In this document: positions 14,542 to 22,928 of the stretch, one piece after another | Position numbering within the stretch: the stretch's first letter is position 1 | How the letters are laid out: each line of letters begins with the position of its first letter | DNA from: Burkholderiaceae bacterium | Lineage (GTDB): Bacteria > Pseudomonadota > Gammaproteobacteria > Burkholderiales > Burkholderiaceae | NCBI GenBank assembly: GCA_017998575.1 | Contig: JAGOCV010000022.1 | Span: 1-22,928, forward strand | Length of the DNA: 22,928 nucleotides | Reading direction: 5' to 3' | Notes under the pieces: model-generated | What the model was told of the DNA's origin: nothing | Seen by the model: the letters and a program-made list of their open reading frames with translations, nothing else | Databases searched by the model: none | Program-made: the position numbers and the translations under genes

Positions 14542-15066
14542 TCAGACCTTCCACTTCTCGAGCAGCTTCTCGGGCGTGAGCGAGTCGTAGCCTTCGAAGG
14601 GCTGATGGATCCAGGGATTGGTGGGGAGAAATTCCACCGAGTAGTCTGGCTCGAAGGTGGACAGCGCCTTGGTCCAGACCACGGCGCTGCGCAGTTCGGT
14701 GATCGGAGCGTAGTTGCTCCTGAGCATGTCGATCACGGCCTTGAGCGTCTTGCCCGAGTCGGCCAGGTCGTCCACCAGCAGCACGCGGCCGGCGATCTCG
14801 CCCTTGGGCGTGGTGATGTAGCGCGCGATGTCCAGGTAGCCCTGCACCGTGCCCTCTTCGGCGCGGTAGGAGCTCGTGGACATGATGGCCAGCGGTTTGT
14901 CGAAAATGCGCGAGAGGATGTCGCCCGGCCGCATGCCGCCACGCGCCAGGCACAGGATGGTGTCGAACTGCCAGCCCGACTGGTGGATCTTGATGGCCAG
15001 CTTCTCGACGAGGTTGTGGTATTCGTCGTAGCTCACGTAGAGATGTTTGCCGTCTTCGGTCAGCAT
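14542..15066 (-). CDS. Purine-type phosphoribosyltransferase (Gpt/Hpt-like)
   Basis: A 174-residue type I phosphoribosyltransferase. The PRPP-binding signature VLLVDDLADSGKT (95-107) is exact, and LARGGMRPGDILSR (40-53) is the other PRPP-loop element. Such enzymes attach ribose-5-phosphate to a free base, here most likely xanthine, guanine or hypoxanthine. This is supported by its place 53 bases after purA, so salvage and AMP synthesis may be co-expressed. AAGGA lies about ten bases before the ATG at 15066. The base specificity cannot be read from sequence alone, so no symbol is given. It is last in the operon and is followed by a terminator. Confidence 0.9.
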   Translation of the reverse strand: MLTEDGKHLYVSYDEYHNLVEKLAIKIHQSGWQFDTILCLARGGMRPGDILSRIFDKPLAIMSTSSYRAEEGTVQGYLDIARYITTPKGEIAGRVLLVDDLADSGKTLKAVIDMLRSNYAPITELRSAVVWTKALSTFEPDYSVEFLPTNPWIHQPFEGYDSLTPEKLLEKWKV

Positions 15067-15119
15067 ATGCGTGGGTTCCTTGCGGGCGCGGGTTGGAAAG
15101 GAAAAAGGAGGACGCGGGA

Positions 15120-17620
<2,501 letters not shown>

Positions 17621-17673
17621 GGGAGGGCAGGATTGGAACCCACGAACGGGATTCCGAGGCTGTTAAAAACGTG

Positions 17674-17679
17674 ATTCTA
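17674..17679 (-). promoter_or_regulatory. Candidate -10 element for hisZ-purA
   Basis: TAGAAT on the minus strand (five of six matches) lies 53 bases before the hisZ ATG, within the 98-base gap after the DUF2065 gene. A weak TGGCCG sits at an 18-base spacing as a -35. Read-through from the hfl genes is an equally good explanation. Confidence 0.35.
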
Positions 17680-17718
17680 CCGGCCCCGCGCGAGGCACGG
17701 CCAGAGCGCGGCGCTGGA

Positions 17719-17907
17719 TCAGGTCAGCAGCCAGAGCAGTACCAGGCCAATCAGGACACTGCACAGGCCGAAGAAACGGATCTGGCCGTCGCGCAGCGCC
17801 ATCAGTTGCGAGAACATCCGGCGCCACGCTGCGGGCGAAAGAAAGGGCAGCAAACCTTCCGCGATCAGCAGCAGGGCAAGCGCCGCCCAGAGGCTGTTGC
17901 CATCCAC
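17719..17907 (-). CDS. DUF2065 small inner-membrane protein
   Basis: A 62-residue protein with two hydrophobic spans (about 5-25: LWAALALLLIAEGLLPFLSP, and 44-61: RFFGLCSVLIGLVLLWLL) joined by a basic loop (WRRMFSQLMALRDGQI). Length, layout and position directly after hflC match DUF2065 (YjeT-like in E. coli, also beside hflC). The function is unknown. The constant linkage to hflKC suggests a role with the FtsH/HflKC complex, which is inference. The ATG at 17907 has GGAG about 12 bases upstream and lies 27 bases after the hflC stop. Confidence 0.88.
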   Translation of the reverse strand: MDGNSLWAALALLLIAEGLLPFLSPAAWRRMFSQLMALRDGQIRFFGLCSVLIGLVLLWLLT

Positions 17908-17934
17908 GCGCCGCTCTCCGGGGTTGCTCCAGCG

Positions 17935-18834
17935 TCAGTTGCGAGCCGGGCCACCCTGGCCTGGCGTGCGCATCGAGCGGAAGAAGTCGGTGGACGAGGG
18001 GTCGATCACGACCACGTCGCCTTTCTTGTTGAAGCTCTGCTTGTAGGCCTCGAGGCTGCGGTAGAACTGCGCGAACTGCGGATCGCGGCCGAACGCATCG
18101 GCATACAGGCGGGCGGCCTGCGCATCGCCCTCGCCCTTGACCTTCTGCGCGTCGCGGTAGGCATTCGCGATGGTCACTTCGCGCTGGCGGTCCGCGTCGG
18201 CACGGATCTTTTCGCCTTCGGCGGCACCGGTCGAACGCAGCTCATTGGCCACGCGCTGACGTTCGGCTTCCATGCGTCTATAAACCGACGTGGTGATCTC
18301 GGACGCGTAATCGACGCGTGTGATCCGCACGTCGATGATGTCCACGCCCCACGGACGGGCGCCCTGGACTGCCTCGAGAACCTCGCGGCGAACGTCGAGC
18401 ATCAACTGCTCACGCTTGCCCGACAGCAGGTCGCGCACGGTGCGGCGGTTGACCTCTTCCTGGAAGGAATTGCGCACGACGCGATTGAGCTGCAGCGCGC
18501 CTGCCGCTTCGTCCAGGCCCACGTTGCGGATGTACTCCGACGGGTTGGTGATGCGCCAGCGCACATACCAGTCGATGACCACGCGCTGCTTCTCGGCGGT
18601 GAGCATCGACTCGGTGTCGGTGCTATCGAGCGTGAGCAGGCGCTTGTCGATGTACGAGACGTTCTGGAACGGCGGCGGCATCTTGAAGTTGAGCCCCGGC
18701 TCGGTGATGACTTCCTTGATCTGGCCCAGTTGATAGAGCACGCCGAACTGCCGCTGGTCGACGACGAACAGCGTGGAGCTGGCCAGTGCGAGCAGCACCA
18801 GCAGCGAAGTGATGATGAATCCGATCCTGTTCAT
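17935..18834 (-). CDS. hflC: HflC, SPFH-domain partner of HflK and FtsH modulator
   Basis: A 299-residue SPFH (band-7) membrane protein that forms the HflKC cage around the FtsH protease and tunes its degradation of membrane and regulatory proteins. It has one N-terminal span (about 4-25: IGFIITSLLVLLALASSTLFV), an SPFH domain starting VDQRQFGVLYQLG, and a long helical stretch (about 190-270, with MEAERQRVANELRSTGAAEGEKIRADADRQ split over two heptads) that builds the cage wall. The body of the protein faces the periplasm. The ATG at 18834 follows GGGAGAAGGACATC, with GAAGGA six bases away. It lies 17 bases after the hflK stop, in the same operon. Confidence 0.97.
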   Translation of the reverse strand: MNRIGFIITSLLVLLALASSTLFVVDQRQFGVLYQLGQIKEVITEPGLNFKMPPPFQNVSYIDKRLLTLDSTDTESMLTAEKQRVVIDWYVRWRITNPSEYIRNVGLDEAAGALQLNRVVRNSFQEEVNRRTVRDLLSGKREQLMLDVRREVLEAVQGARPWGVDIIDVRITRVDYASEITTSVYRRMEAERQRVANELRSTGAAEGEKIRADADRQREVTIANAYRDAQKVKGEGDAQAARLYADAFGRDPQFAQFYRSLEAYKQSFNKKGDVVVIDPSSTDFFRSMRTPGQGGPARN

Positions 18835-18851
18835 GATGTCCTTCTCCCTCT

Positions 18852-20264
18852 TCAGCGCACGTCGCGGTCACGCGAGCGGGAGTTGTCACGGGCGCGCGCA
18901 TCGGCGGCGGGCGAAGAAGGCGGCATGCCGGTCGAAGCGTTCGACGACGGTGGCGCGGTGGTGGCGCCAGGCACCACATCCGTCGCACCGGACGTTCCCG
19001 ACATCTGCATGAGCTTGTCGAGCGGCAGGTACAGCAGGTTGGAGCCCTGGCGGGACTCCACCAGCACCTTGGTCACGTTGCCATACACCTGCTGCATGGC
19101 CTCGATGTAGAGGCGGTCACGCGTCACCTGCGGCGCGCGCTGGTACTCGGCAAGCACCGACCGGAAACGCTGACCGTCACCGTCGGCCTGCGCAACGATG
19201 CGGGCCTTGTAGGCTTCGGCTTCCTCGCCAAGGCGCGATGCGGCGCCCACGGCGCGCGGCACGACGTCGTTGGCATAGGCCTGCGCCTCATTCTTGGCCC
19301 GCTCGCGTTCCTGTCCGGCCTTGAGCACGTCGTCGAAGGCTGCCTGCACCTGTTCGGGCGGACGCACGCCACCCTGCTGCAGGTTGATGCCCTCCACCAC
19401 GATGCCGACCTTGTAGCGGTCGAGGATGGCTTGCATCAGCGTGCGCACGCGAGGGGCGATCTGATCGCGCTCCTCGGCCAGCACGGCATCCATCCGCATC
19501 TTGCCGACCACCTCTCGCACCGCCGTCTCGGCAGCCTGGACGACGGCAGCCGTCGGGTTGCGGCTTTCGAACAGGAACGCCCGCGCATCGCTCAGGCGGT
19601 ATTGCACGGCGAACTTGATCTCGACGATGTTCTCGTCTTCGGTGAGCATGGCCGACTCGCGCAGGCCGGTCGAGCGGATGATGTTGTCGCCACCCACGTC
19701 GACCGAGCGCAGTTGCGTCACCGACACCACTTCGTGACGCTGCACCGGGTACGGCAGGCGCCAGTTGAAACCCGCGCCCACGGTGGAGTGGTAGCGGCCG
19801 AACTGCGTGATCACGGCCTGTTGGCCTTCCTGCACGATGAAGAAGCCGGTGCCCAGCCAGATCAGCAAGGCCACGCCGCCGATCAGGCCGACACCCAGGC
19901 CAGCACTTTTCATGTCGGGCTGGAAGCCGCCGCCGCCATTGCCGCCCGGGCCACCGCCATTGCCGTTGAAACGCCCCGGCGGCGGCGCGCCGCGCCCACC
20001 TTTGCCGCCGAACAGACCGGACAGTCGCCGGTTGAAATCGCGCCACAGCTCGTCCAGATCGGGCGGCCCCTGGTTCGGTCCCTGTCCACGACCGCCACCG
20101 CCGGAGTTGTTCCCAGGGCTGTTGTTGTTGCCTGGCGGCTCGTCGTCCGGGCGCTGGCCGGAGGCCTTGTCATCGCGCCCCCAGCGGGGATCGTTCAGGT
20201 TGAACATCCCCTGAAAGCGGTCCTTGACGCCCTCCCACCGAAAGGCCCTGAGATTGAGGTTCAT
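18852..20264 (-). CDS. hflK: HflK, SPFH-domain partner of HflC and FtsH modulator
   Basis: Larger subunit of the HflKC complex, about 470 residues here. A disordered N-terminal cytoplasmic part is rich in Gly, Asn and Pro (about 35-120) and begins with the family's FNLNDPRWGR motif. One span follows (about 125-145: GVGLIGGVALLIWLGTGFFI), then an SPFH domain starting VQEGQQAVITQFG. A Glu/Arg/Ala-rich helix (AYANDVVPRAVGAASRLGEE and onward) and a C-terminal tail rich in Ser, Ala and Asp complete it. The frame is open to 20321. The ATG at 20264 (MNLNLRAFRWEG) is used because WEGVKDRFQG looks family-like. The ATG at 20207 (MFNLNDPRW) is a real alternative with AAGGA 13 bases upstream. Confidence 0.93.
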   Translation of the reverse strand: MNLNLRAFRWEGVKDRFQGMFNLNDPRWGRDDKASGQRPDDEPPGNNNSPGNNSGGGGRGQGPNQGPPDLDELWRDFNRRLSGLFGGKGGRGAPPPGRFNGNGGGPGGNGGGGFQPDMKSAGLGVGLIGGVALLIWLGTGFFIVQEGQQAVITQFGRYHSTVGAGFNWRLPYPVQRHEVVSVTQLRSVDVGGDNIIRSTGLRESAMLTEDENIVEIKFAVQYRLSDARAFLFESRNPTAAVVQAAETAVREVVGKMRMDAVLAEERDQIAPRVRTLMQAILDRYKVGIVVEGINLQQGGVRPPEQVQAAFDDVLKAGQERERAKNEAQAYANDVVPRAVGAASRLGEEAEAYKARIVAQADGDGQRFRSVLAEYQRAPQVTRDRLYIEAMQQVYGNVTKVLVESRQGSNLLYLPLDKLMQMSGTSGATDVVPGATTAPPSSNASTGMPPSSPAADARARDNSRSRDRDVR

Positions 20265-20321
20265 GCGCTGTGGTCTCTTGTCGAGTCTTTTGTATCGAAT
20301 CAAAGGCAGGATTGTGCCCAA

Positions 20322-21518
20322 TCAGCCCGCATGAGCCTCCAAAGGGGCATCGGCGCCGGGGGTTTTGCCGACCACTTGCCGATCGTCCGCGCGCGCGAGG
20401 ACGCCCAGTCGCTCGCGCAGGACGGCCAGTCCTTCTCCGGTATGAGCGCTCAGGAAGACGCGCGGCACCTGGCGGCCTTCGACCTCGGCCTCGTCCTGCA
20501 GTTGCAGCGGGCGCTGCTCCGGGTTCAGCGCGTCGAGCTTGTTGAAGACCAACAGTTGCGGCACCTGATCCGCGCCGATTTCGGCCAGCACGCGCTGCAC
20601 CTCGGTCATCTGTTCGGGATAGGCGGGGTTGGACGCATCGACCACATGCAGCAGCAGGTCGGCATCGGCCGCCTCCTGGAGCGTGGCCTGGAACGCGTCG
20701 ATCAGCCCGTGTGGCAGATCGCGGATGAACCCCACCGTGTCGGACAGCGACACCGAGCGGCCGGGGCCATCGCCGTCTCCGCCCAGCCAGAGCTGGCGCG
20801 TGGTGGTGTCGAGCGTCGCGAAAAGCTGGTCGGCCGCATACGCACGTGCCTTCACCAGCGCATTGAAGAGCGACGACTTGCCGGCATTGGTGTAGCCCAC
20901 CAGAGAGATGGTGAATGCATCGCGCCGCTCACGCTGTCGGCGCTGCGTGCCGCGCTGGCGCTTGACCTTCTCCAGCCGCTCGCGCGTGCGCTTGATGGCC
21001 TCGCCGATCATCCGTCGGTCGAGTTCGATCTGGGTTTCTCCGGGGCCACCACGTGTGCCGATGCCGCCACGCTGGCGCTCCAGATGGGACCAGCGGCGGA
21101 CCAGCCGTGTGCTGAGGTACTGCAGGCGCGCAAGCTCCACCTGCAGCTTGCCTTCATGGCTGCGCGCCCGCTGCGCGAAGATTTCCAGGATCAGCAAGGT
21201 ACGGTCGTTCACGGGCAAGCCGAGATGCTGCTCCAGGTTGCGTTGTTGCGCCGGACTGAGCGACTGGTCGAACAACACTTCGGCGGCGCCCGTTTCTGCG
21301 GCCAGTGCCTTGATCTCGTCGGCCTTTCCGCTACCTACGAACAGCGCCGCGTCAGGCGCACGGCGCTTGCAGGTCAGGCGTGAGACAGGATCGAGGCCGG
21401 CCGTCTGCGCAAGCAGGCCGAGCTCTTCGAGTTCGCCATCGAAATGCGGCGCGCCGAAATCGACCCCGACGAGGAGGACGCTGGCGGCAGAAGTGGAAGA
21501 AGGTGGGGACGGACTCAA
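20322..21518 (-). CDS. hflX: HflX ribosome-splitting/rescue GTPase
   Basis: GTPase that binds the 50S subunit and splits stalled or heat-damaged ribosomes. The 398-residue protein has an N-terminal HflX domain with GSGKADEIKALAAETGA and a glycine-rich RRWSHLERQRGGIGTRGGPG loop that ends ETQIELDRR. The G-domain has G1 GYTNAGKSS, switch II DTVGFIRDLPH, G4 FNKLD and G5 SAHTGEG. No ATG exists at the N-terminus. TTG at 21518 is the first start that keeps the conserved VLLVGVDFG block, and it has no strong Shine-Dalgarno sequence. It follows hfq with a 24-base perfect palindrome in the gap and precedes hflK, the classic hfq-hflX-hflK-hflC order. Confidence 0.95.
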   Translation of the reverse strand: MSPSPPSSTSAASVLLVGVDFGAPHFDGELEELGLLAQTAGLDPVSRLTCKRRAPDAALFVGSGKADEIKALAAETGAAEVLFDQSLSPAQQRNLEQHLGLPVNDRTLLILEIFAQRARSHEGKLQVELARLQYLSTRLVRRWSHLERQRGGIGTRGGPGETQIELDRRMIGEAIKRTRERLEKVKRQRGTQRRQRERRDAFTISLVGYTNAGKSSLFNALVKARAYAADQLFATLDTTTRQLWLGGDGDGPGRSVSLSDTVGFIRDLPHGLIDAFQATLQEAADADLLLHVVDASNPAYPEQMTEVQRVLAEIGADQVPQLLVFNKLDALNPEQRPLQLQDEAEVEGRQVPRVFLSAHTGEGLAVLRERLGVLARADDRQVVGKTPGADAPLEAHAG

Positions 21519-21546
21519 GTCGGGGGGACCCAGGTGGCTACCGTCC

Positions 21547-21570
21547 GGCCTGCGGCGCGCGCCGCAGGCC
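21547..21570. repeat. Perfect 24-bp palindrome between hfq and hflX
   Basis: GGCCTGCGGCGC (21547-21558) is followed directly by its exact reverse complement (21559-21570). In RNA this folds to a 10-bp GC stem with a 4-base loop, just after the hfq stop (21577) and 28 bases before hflX. With no T-tract it is not an obvious terminator. It may block exonucleases or tune hflX expression. Confidence 0.7.
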
Positions 21571-21576
21571 CGCCCA

Positions 21577-21825
21577 TCAGGCGGCGGACGTGTCGGAATC
21601 GTCGGCCGTGGAGAAATTCACGGCGCGACCGGGCACGATGGTGGAAATGGCGTGCTTGTAGACCATCTGCGTCACGGTGTTGCGAAGCAGGACGACGTAC
21701 TGGTCGAAGGACTCGATCTGGCCTTGCAGCTTGATGCCATTCACGAGGTAAATCGAGACCGGCACGTGCTCACGGCGCAGCGTGTTGAGGAACGGGTCTT
21801 GCAAAAGCTGCCCTTTATTGCTCAC
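21577..21825 (-). CDS. hfq: RNA chaperone Hfq
   Basis: Hexameric Sm-like chaperone that matches small RNAs to mRNAs. Residues match the canonical core: Q9-D-P-F12 (proximal U-binding face), Y26, K32, F40, Y43 and Y56-K57-H58 in [14 protein letters not shown]. The rim patch is RREH (17-20), where E. coli has RRER. The C-terminal tail is short and acidic (82 residues total). The frame is open to a TTG at 21843, but GTG at 21825 gives the conserved [14 protein letters not shown] start with GGAG about six bases upstream, so GTG is chosen. It stands between der and hflX on the same strand. Confidence 0.97.
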   Translation of the reverse strand: MSNKGQLLQDPFLNTLRREHVPVSIYLVNGIKLQGQIESFDQYVVLLRNTVTQMVYKHAISTIVPGRAVNFSTADDSDTSAA

Positions 21826-21864
21826 GATATTCTCCGTGTTCAACGAGTTGTTGTTGGAAGGCGC

Positions 21865-21892
21865 ACCTTACCACAGCATGACAGCCCCGCAA
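21865..21892 (-). promoter_or_regulatory. Candidate promoter for hfq
   Basis: On the minus strand TTGCGG (21892-21887) and TAAGGT (21870-21865) are 16 bases apart, four and three matches to the sigma-70 consensus. It lies in the 124-base der-hfq gap about 40 bases before the hfq GTG. The match is moderate; co-transcription from der is also possible. Confidence 0.35.
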
Positions 21893-21949
21893 ATGCAATC
21901 GGCGGAACCCCCAAGGACCCAACGGCCAAGCCGGCCATGAATCCTTCGT

Positions 21950-22928
21950 TCAATCCCCATCCTTGTCAGCGTAGGGGTTATGCGACGTCTTCATCTCGAT
22001 GCGAAGCGGCGTGCCAATCAGGTCGAACTCCTTGCGGTAGCGACCTTCGAGGTAGCGCCGGTACGCGTCGGTCACATGCTCCAGCGAGTTGCCGTGGATC
22101 ACGATCACCGGCGGGTTCATCCCGCCCTGGTGCGCATAGCGCAGCTTGGGCCGGAACATGCCAGAGCGCTTGGGCGCCTGGAACTGCACGGCTTCCTGCA
22201 ACAGGCGCGTGAGCACCGGCGTGGACATCTTGCGGTTCGCCGCCTGGTGTGCCTGGGTGATCGCTCCCCACAACGGGCCCAGGCCCAGACGTTTGCGCGC
22301 GGAGATGAGCAGGAGCGGTGCGAACTTCAGGAACGGAAGGCGGGCCTCGATTGACCGCTGGACCAGTTCGCGCTGATACGCGTCGACCGCATCCCATTTA
22401 TTGACGGCCAGCACCACGGCGCGGCCAGCTTCGAGGATGTAGCCCGCGATGTGGGCATCCTGGTCGGTCACGCCCTGCGTGGCGTCCAGCAGCAGCAATA
22501 CGACGTTGGCCGATTCGATCGCCTGCAGCGTCTTGACCACCGAGAACTTCTCGATCGCCTCGAAGACCTTGCCCTTGCGTCGCAGGCCCGCGGTATCGAT
22601 GAGCTCGAACTTCTGGCCGTTGCGTTCGAACGGCACCGTGATCGCGTCTCGCGTCGTGCCCGGCAGATCGAAGGCTACCAGCCGCTCTTCGCCCAGCCAG
22701 GTGTTGATCAGCGTGGACTTGCCGACGTTGGGTCGGCCCGCCACGGCGAGCTTGATCGGACGCGTTGCGGCGTCTTCGGCGTCGTCTTCCTCTGGCTCGG
22801 GCAGCTCGAGCGGCTCCAGCGCGATCTCGACCAGGCCACGGATGCCCTGCCCGTGGGCAGCCGACACTGCATGCACCTCGCCCAGCCCCAACTCGAAGAA
22901 CTCGGCCAGTTGCTGGCCTTCCTTCATG
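21950..22928 (-). CDS. der: Ribosome assembly GTPase Der (EngA), C-terminal part, cut by window edge
   Basis: Essential double-GTPase that helps 50S subunit assembly. The 325 visible residues are the end of G-domain 1 (SAAHGQGI, its G5 loop, about 22-29), an acidic linker ([12 protein letters not shown], 44-55), G-domain 2 and the KH-like domain. G-domain 2 has G1 GRPNVGKST, switch DLPGTTRD, G3 [11 protein letters not shown]4 NKWD and G5 SARK. The KH-like domain includes [23 protein letters not shown], split over its helices. About the first 120 residues lie beyond the edge, so the methionine nearest the edge is internal. The usual length is about 445 residues. It is upstream of hfq on the same strand. 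Confidence 0.96.
   Translation of the reverse strand, partial: MKEGQQLAEFFELGLGEVHAVSAAHGQGIRGLVEIALEPLELPEPEEDDAEDAATRPIKLAVAGRPNVGKSTLINTWLGEERLVAFDLPGTTRDAITVPFERNGQKFELIDTAGLRRKGKVFEAIEKFSVVKTLQAIESANVVLLLLDATQGVTDQDAHIAGYILEAGRAVVLAVNKWDAVDAYQRELVQRSIEARLPFLKFAPLLLISARKRLGLGPLWGAITQAHQAANRKMSTPVLTRLLQEAVQFQAPKRSGMFRPKLRYAHQGGMNPPVIVIHGNSLEHVTDAYRRYLEGRYRKEFDLIGTPLRIEMKTSHNPYADKDGD

Noticed and set aside
17621..17705. tRNA-like T-arm wording (GTGGGTTCCAATCCTGC on the minus strand) just upstream of hisZ
   Set aside because: Only the T-arm resemblance is present (two G-T pairs, loop TTCCAAT instead of TTCGAAT). No acceptor stem, D-arm or anticodon arm can be fitted upstream, and no attachment-site duplicate is seen.
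19431..21383. 650-codon open frame on the plus strand opposite hflK and hflX
   Set aside because: It spans two certain genes on the other strand plus their gap and has no recognisable domain; it is a GC-driven shadow.

Overview
The window reads as chromosomal core-genome DNA from a high-GC betaproteobacterium of the order Burkholderiales, most likely Comamonadaceae. This is inferred from protein wording and gene order (ilvB-ilvH-ilvC-pssA-leuA; sigma factor-DUF3619-DUF3106-RDD; der-hfq-hflX-hflK-hflC-DUF2065-hisZ-purA), not from a database search. No insertion sequence, prophage, CRISPR array, rRNA or convincing tRNA is visible, and almost every stretch is coding.

Region 1 (1-6792, all minus strand) is for branched-chain amino acids. 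In transcription order it holds ilvB, ilvH and ilvC, a strong terminator, pssA (phosphatidylserine synthase), then a short leucine-rich leader peptide with a terminator hairpin, a type-2-like 2-isopropylmalate synthase (leuA), and the N-terminal part of a second, type-1 leuA cut by the window edge. The leader peptide ([17 protein letters not shown], with two CTA codons) plus terminator looks like a leucine attenuator. A REP-like palindromic element lies between ilvH and ilvC.

Region 2 (7078-10358, plus strand) starts with a sigma-70-family factor that overlaps a single-span membrane protein (DUF3619). An exported DUF3106 protein with LSxxQR-like repeats, an RDD membrane protein, diacylglycerol kinase and a LOG-family phosphoribohydrolase follow. 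The first three resemble, in layout only, ECF sigma / membrane anti-sigma / periplasmic sensor cassettes such as CnrH-CnrY-CnrX. This is the best candidate here for a poorly described system.

Region 3 (10385-14439) has rlmB, a small membrane protein with a ribosomal L7/L12 C-terminal-like helix pair, and a YbbA-like ABC ATPase, all on the minus strand. The tesA-like lysophospholipase/arylesterase is divergent from ybbA. A 60-residue charged protein and a cystathionine beta-lyase (metC-like), both minus, follow.

Region 4 (14471-22928, minus strand) is a housekeeping cluster. In transcription order it is der (partial), hfq, hflX, hflK, hflC, DUF2065, hisZ, purA and a purine-type phosphoribosyltransferase, ending at a clear terminator. 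It combines ribosome GTPases, the RNA chaperone, the FtsH-modulating HflKC complex, and histidine/purine synthesis.

A recurring start-site pattern deserves notice. Several genes without a Shine-Dalgarno sequence (leader peptide, pssA, RDD gene, rlmB, and nearly dgkA) have a -10-like hexamer ending 6-7 bases before ATG, as expected for leaderless mRNAs.
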